NCBI GenBank assembly: GCA_902495005.1
Contig: CABUVL010000001.1
Span: forward strand, 186,001-250,000
Direction: 5' to 3'
DNA length: 64,000 bases
Origin: an uncultured Verrucomicrobiota bacterium
GTDB taxonomy: Bacteria > Verrucomicrobiota > Verrucomicrobiia > Opitutales > UBA9783
The stretch's first letter is position 1, and every line of letters starts with the position of its first letter. Both the position numbers and the translations under genes were made by a program. Below the pieces are notes generated by a model that was not told the origin of the DNA, made no database searches, and worked only from the letters and a program-made list of their open reading frames with translations. This document shows, piece after piece, positions 26,301 to 35,488 of this stretch.

Positions 26301-27157
26301 AGATTTTAAATCAATTTAAAAAACGATTTGAGCTGTTAGACGAAGAATATGATGCCAAGAGCCAACGTGTCGAAGAAGACATGGAGGAAATGGGTACCAT
26401 TAAGAATGTAAAGGTTTACATCGCAATCAAGCGTAAGATCCAAGTGGGAGACAAGATGGCGGGACGTCACGGTAACAAGGGTGTCGTTTCGCGCATAGTC
26501 CCCGTGCAAGATATGCCCTTCTTGGCGGATGGTACGCCGGTGGATATTATTTTGAATCCGCTGGGTATCCCAAGTCGTATGAATGTTGGGCAGGTGCTGG
26601 AGACCCATTTGGGTTGGGTTTGCCGAGCCTTGGGTATTAAGATTGCGACCCCTGTGTTTGATGGTGTTTCGGAGGGTACGATTCGTGAATACTTGAAGAA
26701 GGCGAATTTGCCTGAAAGTGGAAAAATAACCTTGTACGATGGTTGTACGGGTGAAGCATTCTTCCAAAAGGTCATGGTCGGCTGCATCTATATGATGAAA
26801 CTCAATCACTTGGTTGCCAATAAGATCCACGCTCGTTCGGTAGGCCCTTACAGCTTAATTACGCAGCAACCATTGGGCGGAAAAGCTCAATATGGAGGCC
26901 AACGTTTTGGTGAAATGGAAGTTTGGGCTTTGGAAGCGTATGGAGCGGCCTACACCTTGCAAGAATTATTGACCGTTAAGTCAGATGATGTGCAAGGGCG
27001 CACACGCGTTTATGAAGCCATTGTTAAAGGTTATCATTCTTTGCAAGCGGGGGTACCGCAGTCGTTCAATGTGCTTGTAAAAGAAATGCAGGGATTGTGT
27101 TTGGATGTTCGTTTGGGGTCAAAACAACAACAAACGGAAGAAAATATTCGACTTTAA
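23378..27157 (+). CDS. rpoB: RNA polymerase beta subunit
   Basis: The 1259-residue catalytic subunit. The rifampicin pocket (about residues 445-470) reads SQLSQLMDQINPLAELTHKR and continues RLSALGPGG. Asp516, His526 and Ser531 (E. coli numbering) are kept, while Phe514 is Leu, Asn518 is Ile and Ser522 is Ala. ETPEGPNIGLINSL, KMAGRHGNKGVVS and the C-terminal GGKAQYGGQRFGEMEVWALEA segment are intact. The protein is shorter than the E. coli subunit, so some lineage inserts are absent. No clear Shine-Dalgarno sequence precedes it. Confidence 0.98.
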   Translation: MSNRINFGKLNEVVAPPDLIQLQLASFKEFLQADQAPSQRKKVGLEAVFQEIFPIESYDNKCYLEYVSYQLVDPKQSDYDCIRDGSTYSLSLYVTLRLKSDDSIQESEIYMGEIPLMTNRGSFIINGAERVVVSQLHRSPGICFEQETHTTGKILHSFRIIPDRGTWIEVQFDQNDLLYVYLDRRRRRRKFLITTFLRALGYNNDREILKLFYKLEEVPVSALLEKEDLTGYILVEDVIDASKGLVLARAFEPVTKTALQSFAQSNIEDVWVVDSSVDDGTIIRCLKKDPIPNEEEALRDIFKRLRPGDPATLANARSLFKKLFFDEKRYDLGRVGRYRLNQKFGENVSLTKRLLLPNDVVQATRYLCGLKKGKGVVDDIDHLGSRRVRPVGELLYHQCRLGLARTERIVRERMALYDQTVDSITPQRLMNTKALTTVIRDFFARSQLSQLMDQINPLAELTHKRRLSALGPGGLNRDRAGFEVRDVHASHYGRICPIETPEGPNIGLINSLTTYANVNEFGFIETPYRVVKKGVVTDEVHYLTADQEEQAVVAQANSFINKEGRLEGRVTARKRFEVVEVDPKEVNYMDVSPKQLISVATGLIPFLEHDDASRALMGSNMQRQGVPLLRAQAPFVGTGLEGRVARDSRTVIVAEADGVVVEVDGKHIIVSADGSLPTKRIKTDRKKGIYVYNLYKFIRSNAATCFNQKPLVRLGEKVKAGQVLADGAATENGELALGSNVLVAFMSWNGYNFEDAIILSERLVKEDVFTSIHIEEFEVTARDTKLGAEEITRDIPNVGEEALKNLDRNGIICVGAEVHPGDILVGKITPKSETELAPEEKLLRAIFGEKAADIKDSSMIAPPGCSGIVMDVRTSTRADKENGEDSVEVIDRRRQLKKITEEHRAAKERVREELTEALSNILLGEKIPLNIINGDTGECIIPANRKITKTLLRRLASAPNNLQIDQSPVKVKIVEILNQFKKRFELLDEEYDAKSQRVEEDMEEMGTIKNVKVYIAIKRKIQVGDKMAGRHGNKGVVSRIVPVQDMPFLADGTPVDIILNPLGIPSRMNVGQVLETHLGWVCRALGIKIATPVFDGVSEGTIREYLKKANLPESGKITLYDGCTGEAFFQKVMVGCIYMMKLNHLVANKIHARSVGPYSLITQQPLGGKAQYGGQRFGEMEVWALEAYGAAYTLQELLTVKSDDVQGRTRVYEAIVKGYHSLQAGVPQSFNVLVKEMQGLCLDVRLGSKQQQTEENIRL

Positions 27158-27166
27158 AGATACACT

Positions 27167-30100
27167 ATGAGTAAAGAAGAGGTTCGTGAAGTATTGGGTT
27201 TTGACGATGAACAAACTTTTGATTCTGTAAGTATTGCAGTTGCATCTCCGGATACGATTCGGCAATGGTCGAAAGGAGAAGTAAAAAATCCAGAAACCAT
27301 CAATTACCGTACGTTTAAACCGGAACCCGGAGGCTTATTTTGTCAAAGGATTTTTGGGCCTGTTAAAGATTACGAATGTGCTTGTGGTAAGTATAAGCGT
27401 ATAAAGTACAAGGGTGTTGTTTGCGATCGTTGTGGCGTAGAAGTTACTTTGTCCCGTGTGCGCCGTGAATGGATGGGCCACATTAACTTGGCCGTGCCCG
27501 TCGCGCACGTGTGGTTTTTAAAGACCATGCCAAGCCGTTTCGGTCTCTTGTTGGAAATGACCATTCGTGACTTGGAGAAGGTCATATATTATGAGAACTA
27601 CATCGTCATTGATCCGGGGCGGACTTCATTAGAGGAAAAGCAATTGTTGACTGAGCAAGAGTATCAAATGGCTCAGGAGGAATTCGGGGAAGATGCGTTT
27701 GTGGCCAAGATGGGCGCTGAAGCAATTAAGGACTTGTTGTCGAAGATTGATCTGTCCAGTGAGGCTGAAGCTCTCCAAATGGAGATTTACAATACGCGTT
27801 CCAAGCAAATTAAAAAGAAGCTCGCCAAGCGCCTGAAAATTATTAACGGATTTATACAATCGGGTTCGCGTCCCGAGTGGATGATTTTGGATGTTATTCC
27901 CGTTATCCCACCCGATTTGCGGCCGTTAATCCCATTGGAAGGTGGACGTTTTGCCACGAGTGACCTCAACGACTTGTACCGTCGCGTCATTAATCGTAAC
28001 AATCGTTTACGCAATCTCTTACAATTAAAGACGCCCGATGTCATCATTCACAATGAAAAGCGGATGTTGCAAGAGGCCGTGGATGCACTCTTTGATAATG
28101 GACGGCATGGAACGCGTCCCGTGACAGGTTCGGGCAATCGTCCGTTGAAGTCTTTGAGCGACATGCTGAAAGGTAAGCAAGGTCGTTTTAGGCAAAACTT
28201 GTTGGGTAAGCGTGTGGACTACAGCGGTCGTTCCGTCATTGTTATCGGTCCGGATTTAAAGTTAAACCAATGTGGTTTGCCGAAAAAGATGGCCTTGGTC
28301 TTGTTTGAGCCATTCATCATTCGTCGTTTGAAAGAATTGGGCTTTGCGCATACCGTACGTTCGGCCCGTAAGTTAATTGAAAATAAAGCGCCAGAGGTAT
28401 GGGATATTTTGGCCGAAGTTACGAAGGGACACCCGATCTTATTAAATCGTGCACCTTCGCTTCACCGTTTGTCCATTCAAGCCTTTGAGCCTGTGTTAAT
28501 TGAAGGTGACGCGATTCGTTTGCATCCTTTAGTTTGTTCGGCGTTTAACGCGGATTTCGATGGTGACCAAATGGCTGTTCACGTTCCGTTGTCGACCGAG
28601 GCGATCATGGAGTCGCGCTTGATGATGCTTTCGACGAACAACATGTTTGCGCCCTCGAGTGGTAAGCCGGTTTTAATGCCGTCTCAAGATATTATTTTGG
28701 GACTTTATTACCTAACGTTGAATCTGACGGATAAACCCGCAAAGGATGTTCACGTGCCGGTGGTTGCAAACATTAAAGAGGCTTTGACCGCACAGGCGGA
28801 AGGTGTATTGACCCTCCATGATTGGATCGATATGCCTAACCCGGATTACGGAAAAGACACGCAATTGGGCAATAAGGATAGCAAATTTGTTCGTACGACC
28901 ATTGGTCGCGCCTTGTTTAACACCATATGGCCTAAAACCATGGGTTATGTCAACGAGCCGGTTGGAAAAAATCGCTTATCTGAGTTAATCGCGCTTTCTT
29001 ACAATTTGGTGGACAAGGCGGAAGCCGTGCAAGTCTTGGATGCTTTGAAAAAGATGGGCTTTTTAATGGCCACGAAGATCGGTGTGTCTATCAGTATTGA
29101 CGATATGGTTGTACCGACAGAAAAGTCAGCCATTATTGAAAAAAGCCGTAAGAAGATTAAGGAAGTTGAGTCTCAATTTAAGAAGGGTATCATTACCAAC
29201 GGTGAGCGGTACAATAAGGTCGTGGATATTTGGACGACGGCCACGGATGAAATCGCAAAGATGGCATTTAAGGGCTTGGAAGGTGTCCACAATGGGGAGG
29301 TCAACTCTGTTTACATGATGATGGATTCCGGGGCCCGTGGTAATCGGCAACAAGTGCGTCAATTGTGTGGAGCCCGTGGATTGATGGCGAAGCCTTCCGG
29401 TGAAATTATTGAGCAACCTATTCTTTCTTCGTTGCGTGAGGGCTTGAATGTATTGGAGTATTTTATTTCCACTCACGGTGCCCGTAAGGGTATGGCAGAT
29501 ACGGCGTTGAAAACGGCAGATGCGGGATATTTGACGCGGAAGTTGTGCGACGTTGCGATGGACTGCATCATTGTGCCTGATCCAGAGAATTTGGATTACA
29601 ACAAAGGTGTTTGGAAACAAGCCATTTACGAGGGTGACGAGGAAATTGTAAAGTTGTCGGAACGCATTGTGGGACGTTGTTCCTGTGATAATGTGTTGAA
29701 TCCTACGAACTTGGACGAGGTTGTGGTCGCGCGTGGAGAAATTATTACCGAAGAAGTTGCGCGAAGGATTGAAGCGCTCGGTATTGATCGGGTTAAGGTC
29801 TTATCTCCACTTACCCACATGTCGAAAAACAGCATTCCTGCCAAAGCGTACGGCTTGGATCCATCGACACACCTTTTGGTAGAAGAAGGAACCTCGGTGG
29901 GTATTATTGCCGCTCAATCAATTGGTGAGCCGGGAACACAGTTGACCATGCGTACATTCCACGTTGGTGGAGTTGCGAGTCAGGTCCTAAAGTCACCGGA
30001 GATTCGAGTCAAACACGCCGGTTATGTTAAATACGATGGCTTGCGTATTGTTAAGACGGATGATAATGCCACGGTCGTCTTGAATAAGACGGGTAAGGTG

Positions 30101-31273
30101 TTTATTGTGGATGGTGACGGTAATGAACTTGAAACGTTACACATTTTTGCCGGATCTTTGCTGACAGTTGAGGACGGTGCCTTTATAGAAAAAGGCAGTG
30201 TCTTGGCGATGTGGGACCCACATAATATTCCGATTTTGTCAGAGAAGGGTGGTATAATTCGTTTCAGGGACATGATGCCTGGCATTACCGTAAGGCGTTC
30301 AATGGACAGCACGAGTGGTCAATCAACAATGGTCATTATTGAGCACCAAGAAGATTTAAATCCATCCGTTGACGTGGTTGATCTGCAAGATGAGAACAAG
30401 GTTTTGGCAACGTATGCGATTCCTGTAGGCGCACAAGTGGTCGTCAATGCGGGGGATGAAATATACCCGGGTGCATTGTTGGCTAAAACGCCGCGTTCGG
30501 CTTCTCGTACGCAAGATATTACCGGTGGATTGCCACGTGTGGCAGAATTATTTGAGGCGCGTAGGCCTAAAGATGCCGCTGAAGTGGCGAAGATTGACGG
30601 TATTGTTTCTGTTTCCGGTATCGTTCGTGGTAAAAAACGTTTAATTATCACGGATCCTGAAACTGAAAATTACGAGGATCACCTCATTCCCCATGGAAAA
30701 CAACTGATTGTCCATCCGGGAGATGCGGTTAAAAAGGGTCAAACCTTGACAGAAGGTGTGGCGGATCCGCATGAAATTTTGTCAGTTTTAGGTGTGCATG
30801 CCTTGCAAGAGTACTTGTTGACGGAGATACAAAAGGTTTATCGCTTACAAGGTGTAACCATTGATGACAAGCACTTGGAGGTCATTATTGCGCGCATGTT
30901 GAGTAAGGTCCGTGTGGTCGATCCAGGTGACACAGATTATTTCTGGGGTGAACAAGTGGATCGGTCGGATTTTATTGCGGCGAATGAAAAAGTCCTAAAC
31001 GCGGGAGGTAAGCCAGCAGAAGGTGAACCTATCTTGTTGGGAATTACAAAGGCTTCTTTGGAGACGGACAGCTTTATTTCGGCTGCTTCCTTCCAAGAAA
31101 CGACGCGTGTATTGACGGAAGCTGCAACCTTGGGTAAGGTCGACTTATTAAAGGGATTTAAGGAAAATGTGATCATGGGTAATTTGATTCCGGCAGGTAC
31201 AGGAATGGCGAAATACCGTCACATTAAAATTAATACTTTAGTCGAAGCCTGTGCTAAAGATGAGGAAAAGTAA
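27167..31273 (+). CDS. rpoC: RNA polymerase beta' subunit, lacking the second zinc site
   Basis: A 1368-residue subunit with the catalytic magnesium loop NADFDGDQMAVH near residue 461, the first zinc site with four Cys around residues 70-88 (CACGKY and CDRCG), the bridge-helix region DSGARGNRQQVRQL and GIIAAQSIGEPGTQLTMRTFH. The second zinc site, normally one Cys followed by Cx6CxxC, is gone. The segment near residues 880-895 reads THMSKNSIPAKAYG, with His, Pro and Ala where the last three Cys should be, and the first Cys is also missing. Four other Cys (KLCDVAMDC and GRCSC) lie nearby. It starts nine bases after rpoB. Confidence 0.98.
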   Translation: MSKEEVREVLGFDDEQTFDSVSIAVASPDTIRQWSKGEVKNPETINYRTFKPEPGGLFCQRIFGPVKDYECACGKYKRIKYKGVVCDRCGVEVTLSRVRREWMGHINLAVPVAHVWFLKTMPSRFGLLLEMTIRDLEKVIYYENYIVIDPGRTSLEEKQLLTEQEYQMAQEEFGEDAFVAKMGAEAIKDLLSKIDLSSEAEALQMEIYNTRSKQIKKKLAKRLKIINGFIQSGSRPEWMILDVIPVIPPDLRPLIPLEGGRFATSDLNDLYRRVINRNNRLRNLLQLKTPDVIIHNEKRMLQEAVDALFDNGRHGTRPVTGSGNRPLKSLSDMLKGKQGRFRQNLLGKRVDYSGRSVIVIGPDLKLNQCGLPKKMALVLFEPFIIRRLKELGFAHTVRSARKLIENKAPEVWDILAEVTKGHPILLNRAPSLHRLSIQAFEPVLIEGDAIRLHPLVCSAFNADFDGDQMAVHVPLSTEAIMESRLMMLSTNNMFAPSSGKPVLMPSQDIILGLYYLTLNLTDKPAKDVHVPVVANIKEALTAQAEGVLTLHDWIDMPNPDYGKDTQLGNKDSKFVRTTIGRALFNTIWPKTMGYVNEPVGKNRLSELIALSYNLVDKAEAVQVLDALKKMGFLMATKIGVSISIDDMVVPTEKSAIIEKSRKKIKEVESQFKKGIITNGERYNKVVDIWTTATDEIAKMAFKGLEGVHNGEVNSVYMMMDSGARGNRQQVRQLCGARGLMAKPSGEIIEQPILSSLREGLNVLEYFISTHGARKGMADTALKTADAGYLTRKLCDVAMDCIIVPDPENLDYNKGVWKQAIYEGDEEIVKLSERIVGRCSCDNVLNPTNLDEVVVARGEIITEEVARRIEALGIDRVKVLSPLTHMSKNSIPAKAYGLDPSTHLLVEEGTSVGIIAAQSIGEPGTQLTMRTFHVGGVASQVLKSPEIRVKHAGYVKYDGLRIVKTDDNATVVLNKTGKVFIVDGDGNELETLHIFAGSLLTVEDGAFIEKGSVLAMWDPHNIPILSEKGGIIRFRDMMPGITVRRSMDSTSGQSTMVIIEHQEDLNPSVDVVDLQDENKVLATYAIPVGAQVVVNAGDEIYPGALLAKTPRSASRTQDITGGLPRVAELFEARRPKDAAEVAKIDGIVSVSGIVRGKKRLIITDPETENYEDHLIPHGKQLIVHPGDAVKKGQTLTEGVADPHEILSVLGVHALQEYLLTEIQKVYRLQGVTIDDKHLEVIIARMLSKVRVVDPGDTDYFWGEQVDRSDFIAANEKVLNAGGKPAEGEPILLGITKASLETDSFISAASFQETTRVLTEAATLGKVDLLKGFKENVIMGNLIPAGTGMAKYRHIKINTLVEACAKDEEK

Positions 31274-31364
31274 GTTTTTAACGTGGAAAAGTATGTTGTT
31301 TTTATGAAAAAAACTTGCAATTTATTGGATAATAACTCTAAATTTTTCGTAAGTATAAGATAAG

Positions 31365-31760
31365 ATGCCTACAATTAATCAGCTCATTTTAAAGCCAAGA
31401 GTGAGAGTTTGTTCGAAGTCGAAAGCTCCTGCTTTGGGTAAGAATCCATTTAAAAGAGGTGTGTGTGTGCAAGTAATGACACGTACGCCTAAAAAGCCAA
31501 ATTCGGCCGTACGTAAGGTTACGAAGGTACGTTTGACGAATGGCATGGAAATTATTGCCTACATTCCTGATGAAGGACATAATTTGCAAGAACACAGCGT
31601 AGTATTGGTACGTGGAGGACGTGTACCTGATTTGCCAGGTGTGCGATATCACGTGGTACGTGGGGCATTGGATACGCAAGGTGTTGAAAAACGTCGTCGC
31701 AGTCGTTCGAAGTATGGAGTACAACGCCCGAAAGATAACAAGAAAACAAGCAAGAAATAA
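31365..31760 (+). CDS. rpsL: 30S ribosomal protein S12, Pro at residue 88
   Basis: Decoding-centre protein. The TPKKPNSAVRKV loop (Lys43 site) is intact. The second streptomycin loop reads RGGRVPDLPGVRYH, so Lys88 (Lys87 of mature E. coli S12) is Pro. The neighbouring Asp, which is often methylthiolated, is kept. The 131-residue protein has a basic C-terminal tail. It opens the rpsL-rpsG-fusA str segment, 91 bases after rpoC. Confidence 0.98.
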   Translation: MPTINQLILKPRVRVCSKSKAPALGKNPFKRGVCVQVMTRTPKKPNSAVRKVTKVRLTNGMEIIAYIPDEGHNLQEHSVVLVRGGRVPDLPGVRYHVVRGALDTQGVEKRRRSRSKYGVQRPKDNKKTSKK

Positions 31761-31762
31761 TT

Positions 31763-32236
31763 ATGGCACGTCGTAGAAAAGCTGTACGTAGGGAATTAAA
31801 AGAAGATCCACGGTACAAAAGCACCTTAGTCGAGCAATTGACAAACCGTGTAATGCGTTCTGGCAAAAAAGGATTGGCGAGACGCATTGTTTACGGGGCA
31901 ATTGAGCGCGTTAGTGAAAGCTTGGGTAAAGGAGATCCAATGGACTTTTTGTTGGTTGCGCTTGAAAATATACGTCCAAAATTGGAGGTTAAGAGCCGCC
32001 GTGTGGGTGGAGCGACCTATCAAGTCCCCGTGGAAGTGCCTTACGAGCGTCAAGTGGGCTTGGCTTTTCGTTGGCTTGTTCAAACGGCCAATAAACGTAG
32101 GGGCGCCATGGCAAACTCTTTGGCGGATGAGATTATAGAGGCTTACAATAATACGGGAGAAGTTGTTAAGAAGAAGGATGAAATGCATCGTATGGCGCAA
32201 GCGAATCGGGCATTTACACATTTGCGTTGGTCATAA
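31763..32236 (+). CDS. rpsG: 30S ribosomal protein S7
   Basis: Primary binder of the 16S rRNA 3' domain near the exit site. The 157-residue protein has the conserved KSRRVGGATYQVPVEV near residue 76 and the C-terminal MHRMAQANRAFTHLRW. It starts two bases after the rpsL stop and is very likely coupled to it. Confidence 0.98.
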   Translation: MARRRKAVRRELKEDPRYKSTLVEQLTNRVMRSGKKGLARRIVYGAIERVSESLGKGDPMDFLLVALENIRPKLEVKSRRVGGATYQVPVEVPYERQVGLAFRWLVQTANKRRGAMANSLADEIIEAYNNTGEVVKKKDEMHRMAQANRAFTHLRWS

Positions 32237-32254
32237 AATTTTTCAGGGCGAGAT

Positions 32255-34405
32255 ATGAGTAAAGAAGAGATTTCTTCTGTGAATGCTGCACAGCGTAAGG
32301 TTCCGTTGGAACATTTACGCAATATTGGTATTGCTGCGCACATTGATGCAGGTAAAACAACAACGACGGAGCGCGTTTTATTTTATACAGGCGTAGTGCA
32401 CAAGGTTGGTGAAGTTCACGAAGGTGAAACTGTTACAGATTGGATGGAGCAAGAGCGTGAACGTGGTATTACCATCACGGCGGCAGCTATCAGTTGTGAC
32501 TGGATTAATAAGAAAGGTCCATTTGCGGGGATCCATCATCGTATTAATGTTATCGATACCCCCGGTCACGTGGATTTTACAGCCGAAGTTGAACGTTCTT
32601 TGCGTGTCCTAGATGGTGCCGTCGGAGTTTTTTGTGCCGTTGCGGGAGTACAACCTCAATCGGAGACGGTATGGCGTCAGATGGACAAATATCATGTCCC
32701 CCGTTTAGCTTTCATCAACAAGATGGATCGTACGGGCGCCAATTTTCTTAACGCGGTTAAAGACATCCGTGAAAAATTGGGCGGTAATGCACATCCACTG
32801 TTTTTGAATATAGGCCAAGAGGATAATTTTGTCGGTCTGATTGATTTGATTGAAGAGAAGGCTTATATCTATGACGCCAATGATCCCAATGGTATGCATT
32901 ATGATACCGTTGACATTCCACAAGAGTTTGTAGAGTCGGCGCATTTGTATCGCGAGCAATTGATTGAATCGTTGGCGGATTACGATGATCATTTGGCTGA
33001 AAAATATTTGGAAGGTGAAGCGTTGACAGCCGATGAAATTAAGCGGGCTGTTCGTAAGGCAACCTTGTCTTTAAAATTTATTGGGGTTATCCCCGGAAGC
33101 GCCTTTAAAAATAAAGGCGTTCAAATGTTGTTGGATGCCATTGTCGATTATTTGCCGAGTCCTTTGGACTTACCGCCTGTTCAAGGGGAACGAGATGATG
33201 AAAAAGTGGAATTTGTCCCTGATGACAATCACGCCCCCGTTGGTTTGGCCTTCAAATTGATGACGGATCCTTACGTAGGTAAGTTAATATTTTACAGAGT
33301 ATATGCGGGAACTATACGTAAGGGTATGGTTCTGTACAATCCAAGAACACGTAAGCAAGAGCGTATCAGCCGCTTGGTCGTGATGAAGGCTAACGAGCGT
33401 ATCGACATTGAAGAGGCTTTTTCGGGTGATATTTGTGCCTTGATTGGCCCGCGTGAAGTTGTAACGGGCGATACGTTGTGTGATAAGGAATTAAATGTTC
33501 AGTTGGAGCCACCGACATTCCCAGAGCCGGTCATCAGCATGTCAATTGAACCGAAGACTAAATCGGATCAGGAAAAGCTTGCCATTGGTTTGCAACGTTT
33601 GGCGGAAGAAGATCCGACATTTAAGGTGCACAGCAATGTCGAAACTGGGCAAACTCTTATTTCTGGAATGGGCGAGTTGCACTTGGATATCATACGTGAT
33701 CGTTTGTTCCGTGAATTTAAGGTAGAGGCTGATGCGGGTAAACCACAAATTGCGTATCGTGAAACGGTACTTCAAGCGGCTGATGGCGAGGGTAAGTTTA
33801 TTCGTCAAAGCGGTGGTCGTGGTCAATACGGTCACGTGGTTGTGAAAATTGAACCGCTTGAAAAAGGTAAGGGCATTGAAGTCGTCAACGAAATTGTGGG
33901 GGGTGCAATTCCACGGGAATTTATTAAACCTGCACAAGATGGTTTGATGGAAGGTGCTCAAAATGGTGTTGTCGCTGGGTACCCGGTTGTTGATTTTAAG
34001 ATTCGTATTGTGGATGGTAGCTTCCACGAGGTTGATTCTTCCGAGTTGGCCTTTAAGATGGCGGGTATCTTTGCGTTTAAAGATGCCATGAAAAAAGCAA
34101 ATCCAATTCTTTTGGAGCCGATTATGAAGGTTGAAGTCGCAACTCCGGAGGAATACCAAGGCGATATCATGGGTGACTTAAATCGTCGTCGTGGACAAAT
34201 TCAAGGTATGGAGTTAAGGGGAACTGCAACCATCATTACCGCTTTTGTGCCTTTGGAAACAATGTTTGGTTATGCGACAGATGTACGTTCATTAACAAAA
34301 GGACGGGCTTCATATTCTATGGAACCTTCGCATTTTGAACAAGTTCCATCCAGTATATTAACTAAAATTGTTGAGTCTGTATCGCGTGCTCCTGCACGTT
34401 CGTAA
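32255..34405 (+). CDS. fusA: Elongation factor G
   Basis: Translocase GTPase. The 716-residue protein has P-loop AHIDAGKTTTTER, a canonical switch I (EQERERGITITAA), DTPGHVDF, NKMD, and domain IV with the tip region SGGRGQYGHVVVK. The length and the IPGSAFKNKG segment fit EF-G1, the main translocase. In contrast to tuf of this genome, its switch I is standard. No tuf follows it, unlike in the classical str operon. Confidence 0.98.
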   Translation: MSKEEISSVNAAQRKVPLEHLRNIGIAAHIDAGKTTTTERVLFYTGVVHKVGEVHEGETVTDWMEQERERGITITAAAISCDWINKKGPFAGIHHRINVIDTPGHVDFTAEVERSLRVLDGAVGVFCAVAGVQPQSETVWRQMDKYHVPRLAFINKMDRTGANFLNAVKDIREKLGGNAHPLFLNIGQEDNFVGLIDLIEEKAYIYDANDPNGMHYDTVDIPQEFVESAHLYREQLIESLADYDDHLAEKYLEGEALTADEIKRAVRKATLSLKFIGVIPGSAFKNKGVQMLLDAIVDYLPSPLDLPPVQGERDDEKVEFVPDDNHAPVGLAFKLMTDPYVGKLIFYRVYAGTIRKGMVLYNPRTRKQERISRLVVMKANERIDIEEAFSGDICALIGPREVVTGDTLCDKELNVQLEPPTFPEPVISMSIEPKTKSDQEKLAIGLQRLAEEDPTFKVHSNVETGQTLISGMGELHLDIIRDRLFREFKVEADAGKPQIAYRETVLQAADGEGKFIRQSGGRGQYGHVVVKIEPLEKGKGIEVVNEIVGGAIPREFIKPAQDGLMEGAQNGVVAGYPVVDFKIRIVDGSFHEVDSSELAFKMAGIFAFKDAMKKANPILLEPIMKVEVATPEEYQGDIMGDLNRRRGQIQGMELRGTATIITAFVPLETMFGYATDVRSLTKGRASYSMEPSHFEQVPSSILTKIVESVSRAPARS

Positions 34406-34442
34406 TGTAAATTTAGTGAGATAACTAATAGAAAGAATGCAA

Positions 34443-34751
34443 ATGGCTGGTCAAAAAATTAGAATTAAATTAAAGGGTTTTGACTATCGTACTGTAGATC
34501 AATCTACATTTGAAATTGTAGATACGGCGAAAAGGTCCGGGGCACAAGTCTGTGGCCCCATCCCAATGCCAACAAAGATCGAACGTTTTACGGTAAATCG
34601 TTCTCCACACGTAAGTAAGAAGTCGATGGATCAGTTTGAGTTGAGAACTCATAGTCGATTGATTGTAATTGTGGATCCAACCCCTCAAACGGTGGATGAT
34701 TTGAAAAAATTAAATTTGCCTGCCGGAATTGAGATTACAATTCATCTTTAA
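34443..34751 (+). CDS. rpsJ: 30S ribosomal protein S10
   Basis: First gene of the S10 segment; its product is also the NusE antitermination factor. The 102-residue protein begins MAGQKIRIKLKGFDYRT and has the loop GPIPMPTKIERFTVNRSPHV. An ATG six bases upstream is also in frame, but AGAAAG is correctly spaced only for 34443. Confidence 0.98.
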   Translation: MAGQKIRIKLKGFDYRTVDQSTFEIVDTAKRSGAQVCGPIPMPTKIERFTVNRSPHVSKKSMDQFELRTHSRLIVIVDPTPQTVDDLKKLNLPAGIEITIHL

Positions 34752-34845
34752 TTTAATAATGGCATTGACAATAAGGAAGTATTAATTTTGTTTCTAATGC
34801 AGGTAATTCACAGAAAGAGAAAAATTTTCCCTGCCGCTTAGTATT

Positions 34846-35478
34846 ATGCAAGACAGATTATTATTAGTAGGAAAGAAGATAGGCATGACACAGTTGTTTG
34901 ATTCAGACAACTGCTTATTGCCGGTTACCGTTATTTTGACGGAGCCTTGTAAGGTAACACAGATAAAGACGATTGATTCGGACGGCTATAATGCAATACA
35001 ATTTGCATATCAGCCTAAAAATCATGTAAATAAAGCGACCCTGGGCCATTTGCAAAAAGCGGGTGTAGAAGACAAGTTGGGGGCTTTTAAGGAATTTACA
35101 ACTGAAGATGTGAAGTCGTTTTCCGTGGGCCAATCCTTGGATGCGGATTTGTTTAAAGAAGGGCAAAAAGTTGATGTGGTTGCCACTTCTAAAGGAAAAG
35201 GATTTCAAGGTTTAATGAAGCGATACAACTTTGCGGGTGGTCGTGCATCCCACGGTTCTATGTCGCATAGAAGAGGTGGAGGCTTTGGTTGTTTCCGTCG
35301 TATGGGACATATTTTGAGAAATCAAAAGATGCCTGGCCATATGGGGCATGTTCGTACGACTGTTCAAAATTTGACTGTTGTGAAGGTCTTTCCAGAAAAG
35401 CATATTATTTTGGTGAAAGGCAGTGTCCCGGGACCTAAGGGCAGTTTTGTGATGATTAGGCAAGCAAAGAAAGCATAA
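34846..35478 (+). CDS. rplC: 50S ribosomal protein L3
   Basis: Binds near the peptidyl-transferase centre. The 210-residue protein has the start LLVGKKIGMTQLF and the long internal loop KGFQGLMKRYNFAGGRASHG with KMPGHMG. The 94-base gap from rpsJ is the largest in this segment. It contains a GCAGG/CCTGC pair and a TTGACA without a convincing -10, so an internal control site is possible but not shown. Confidence 0.98.
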   Translation: MQDRLLLVGKKIGMTQLFDSDNCLLPVTVILTEPCKVTQIKTIDSDGYNAIQFAYQPKNHVNKATLGHLQKAGVEDKLGAFKEFTTEDVKSFSVGQSLDADLFKEGQKVDVVATSKGKGFQGLMKRYNFAGGRASHGSMSHRRGGGFGCFRRMGHILRNQKMPGHMGHVRTTVQNLTVVKVFPEKHIILVKGSVPGPKGSFVMIRQAKKA

Positions 35479-35488
35479 AGGAAGTCGT

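Noticed and set aside
34765..34797. Promoter before rplC
   Set aside because: TTGACA is perfect, but no acceptable -10 lies 15-19 bases downstream.
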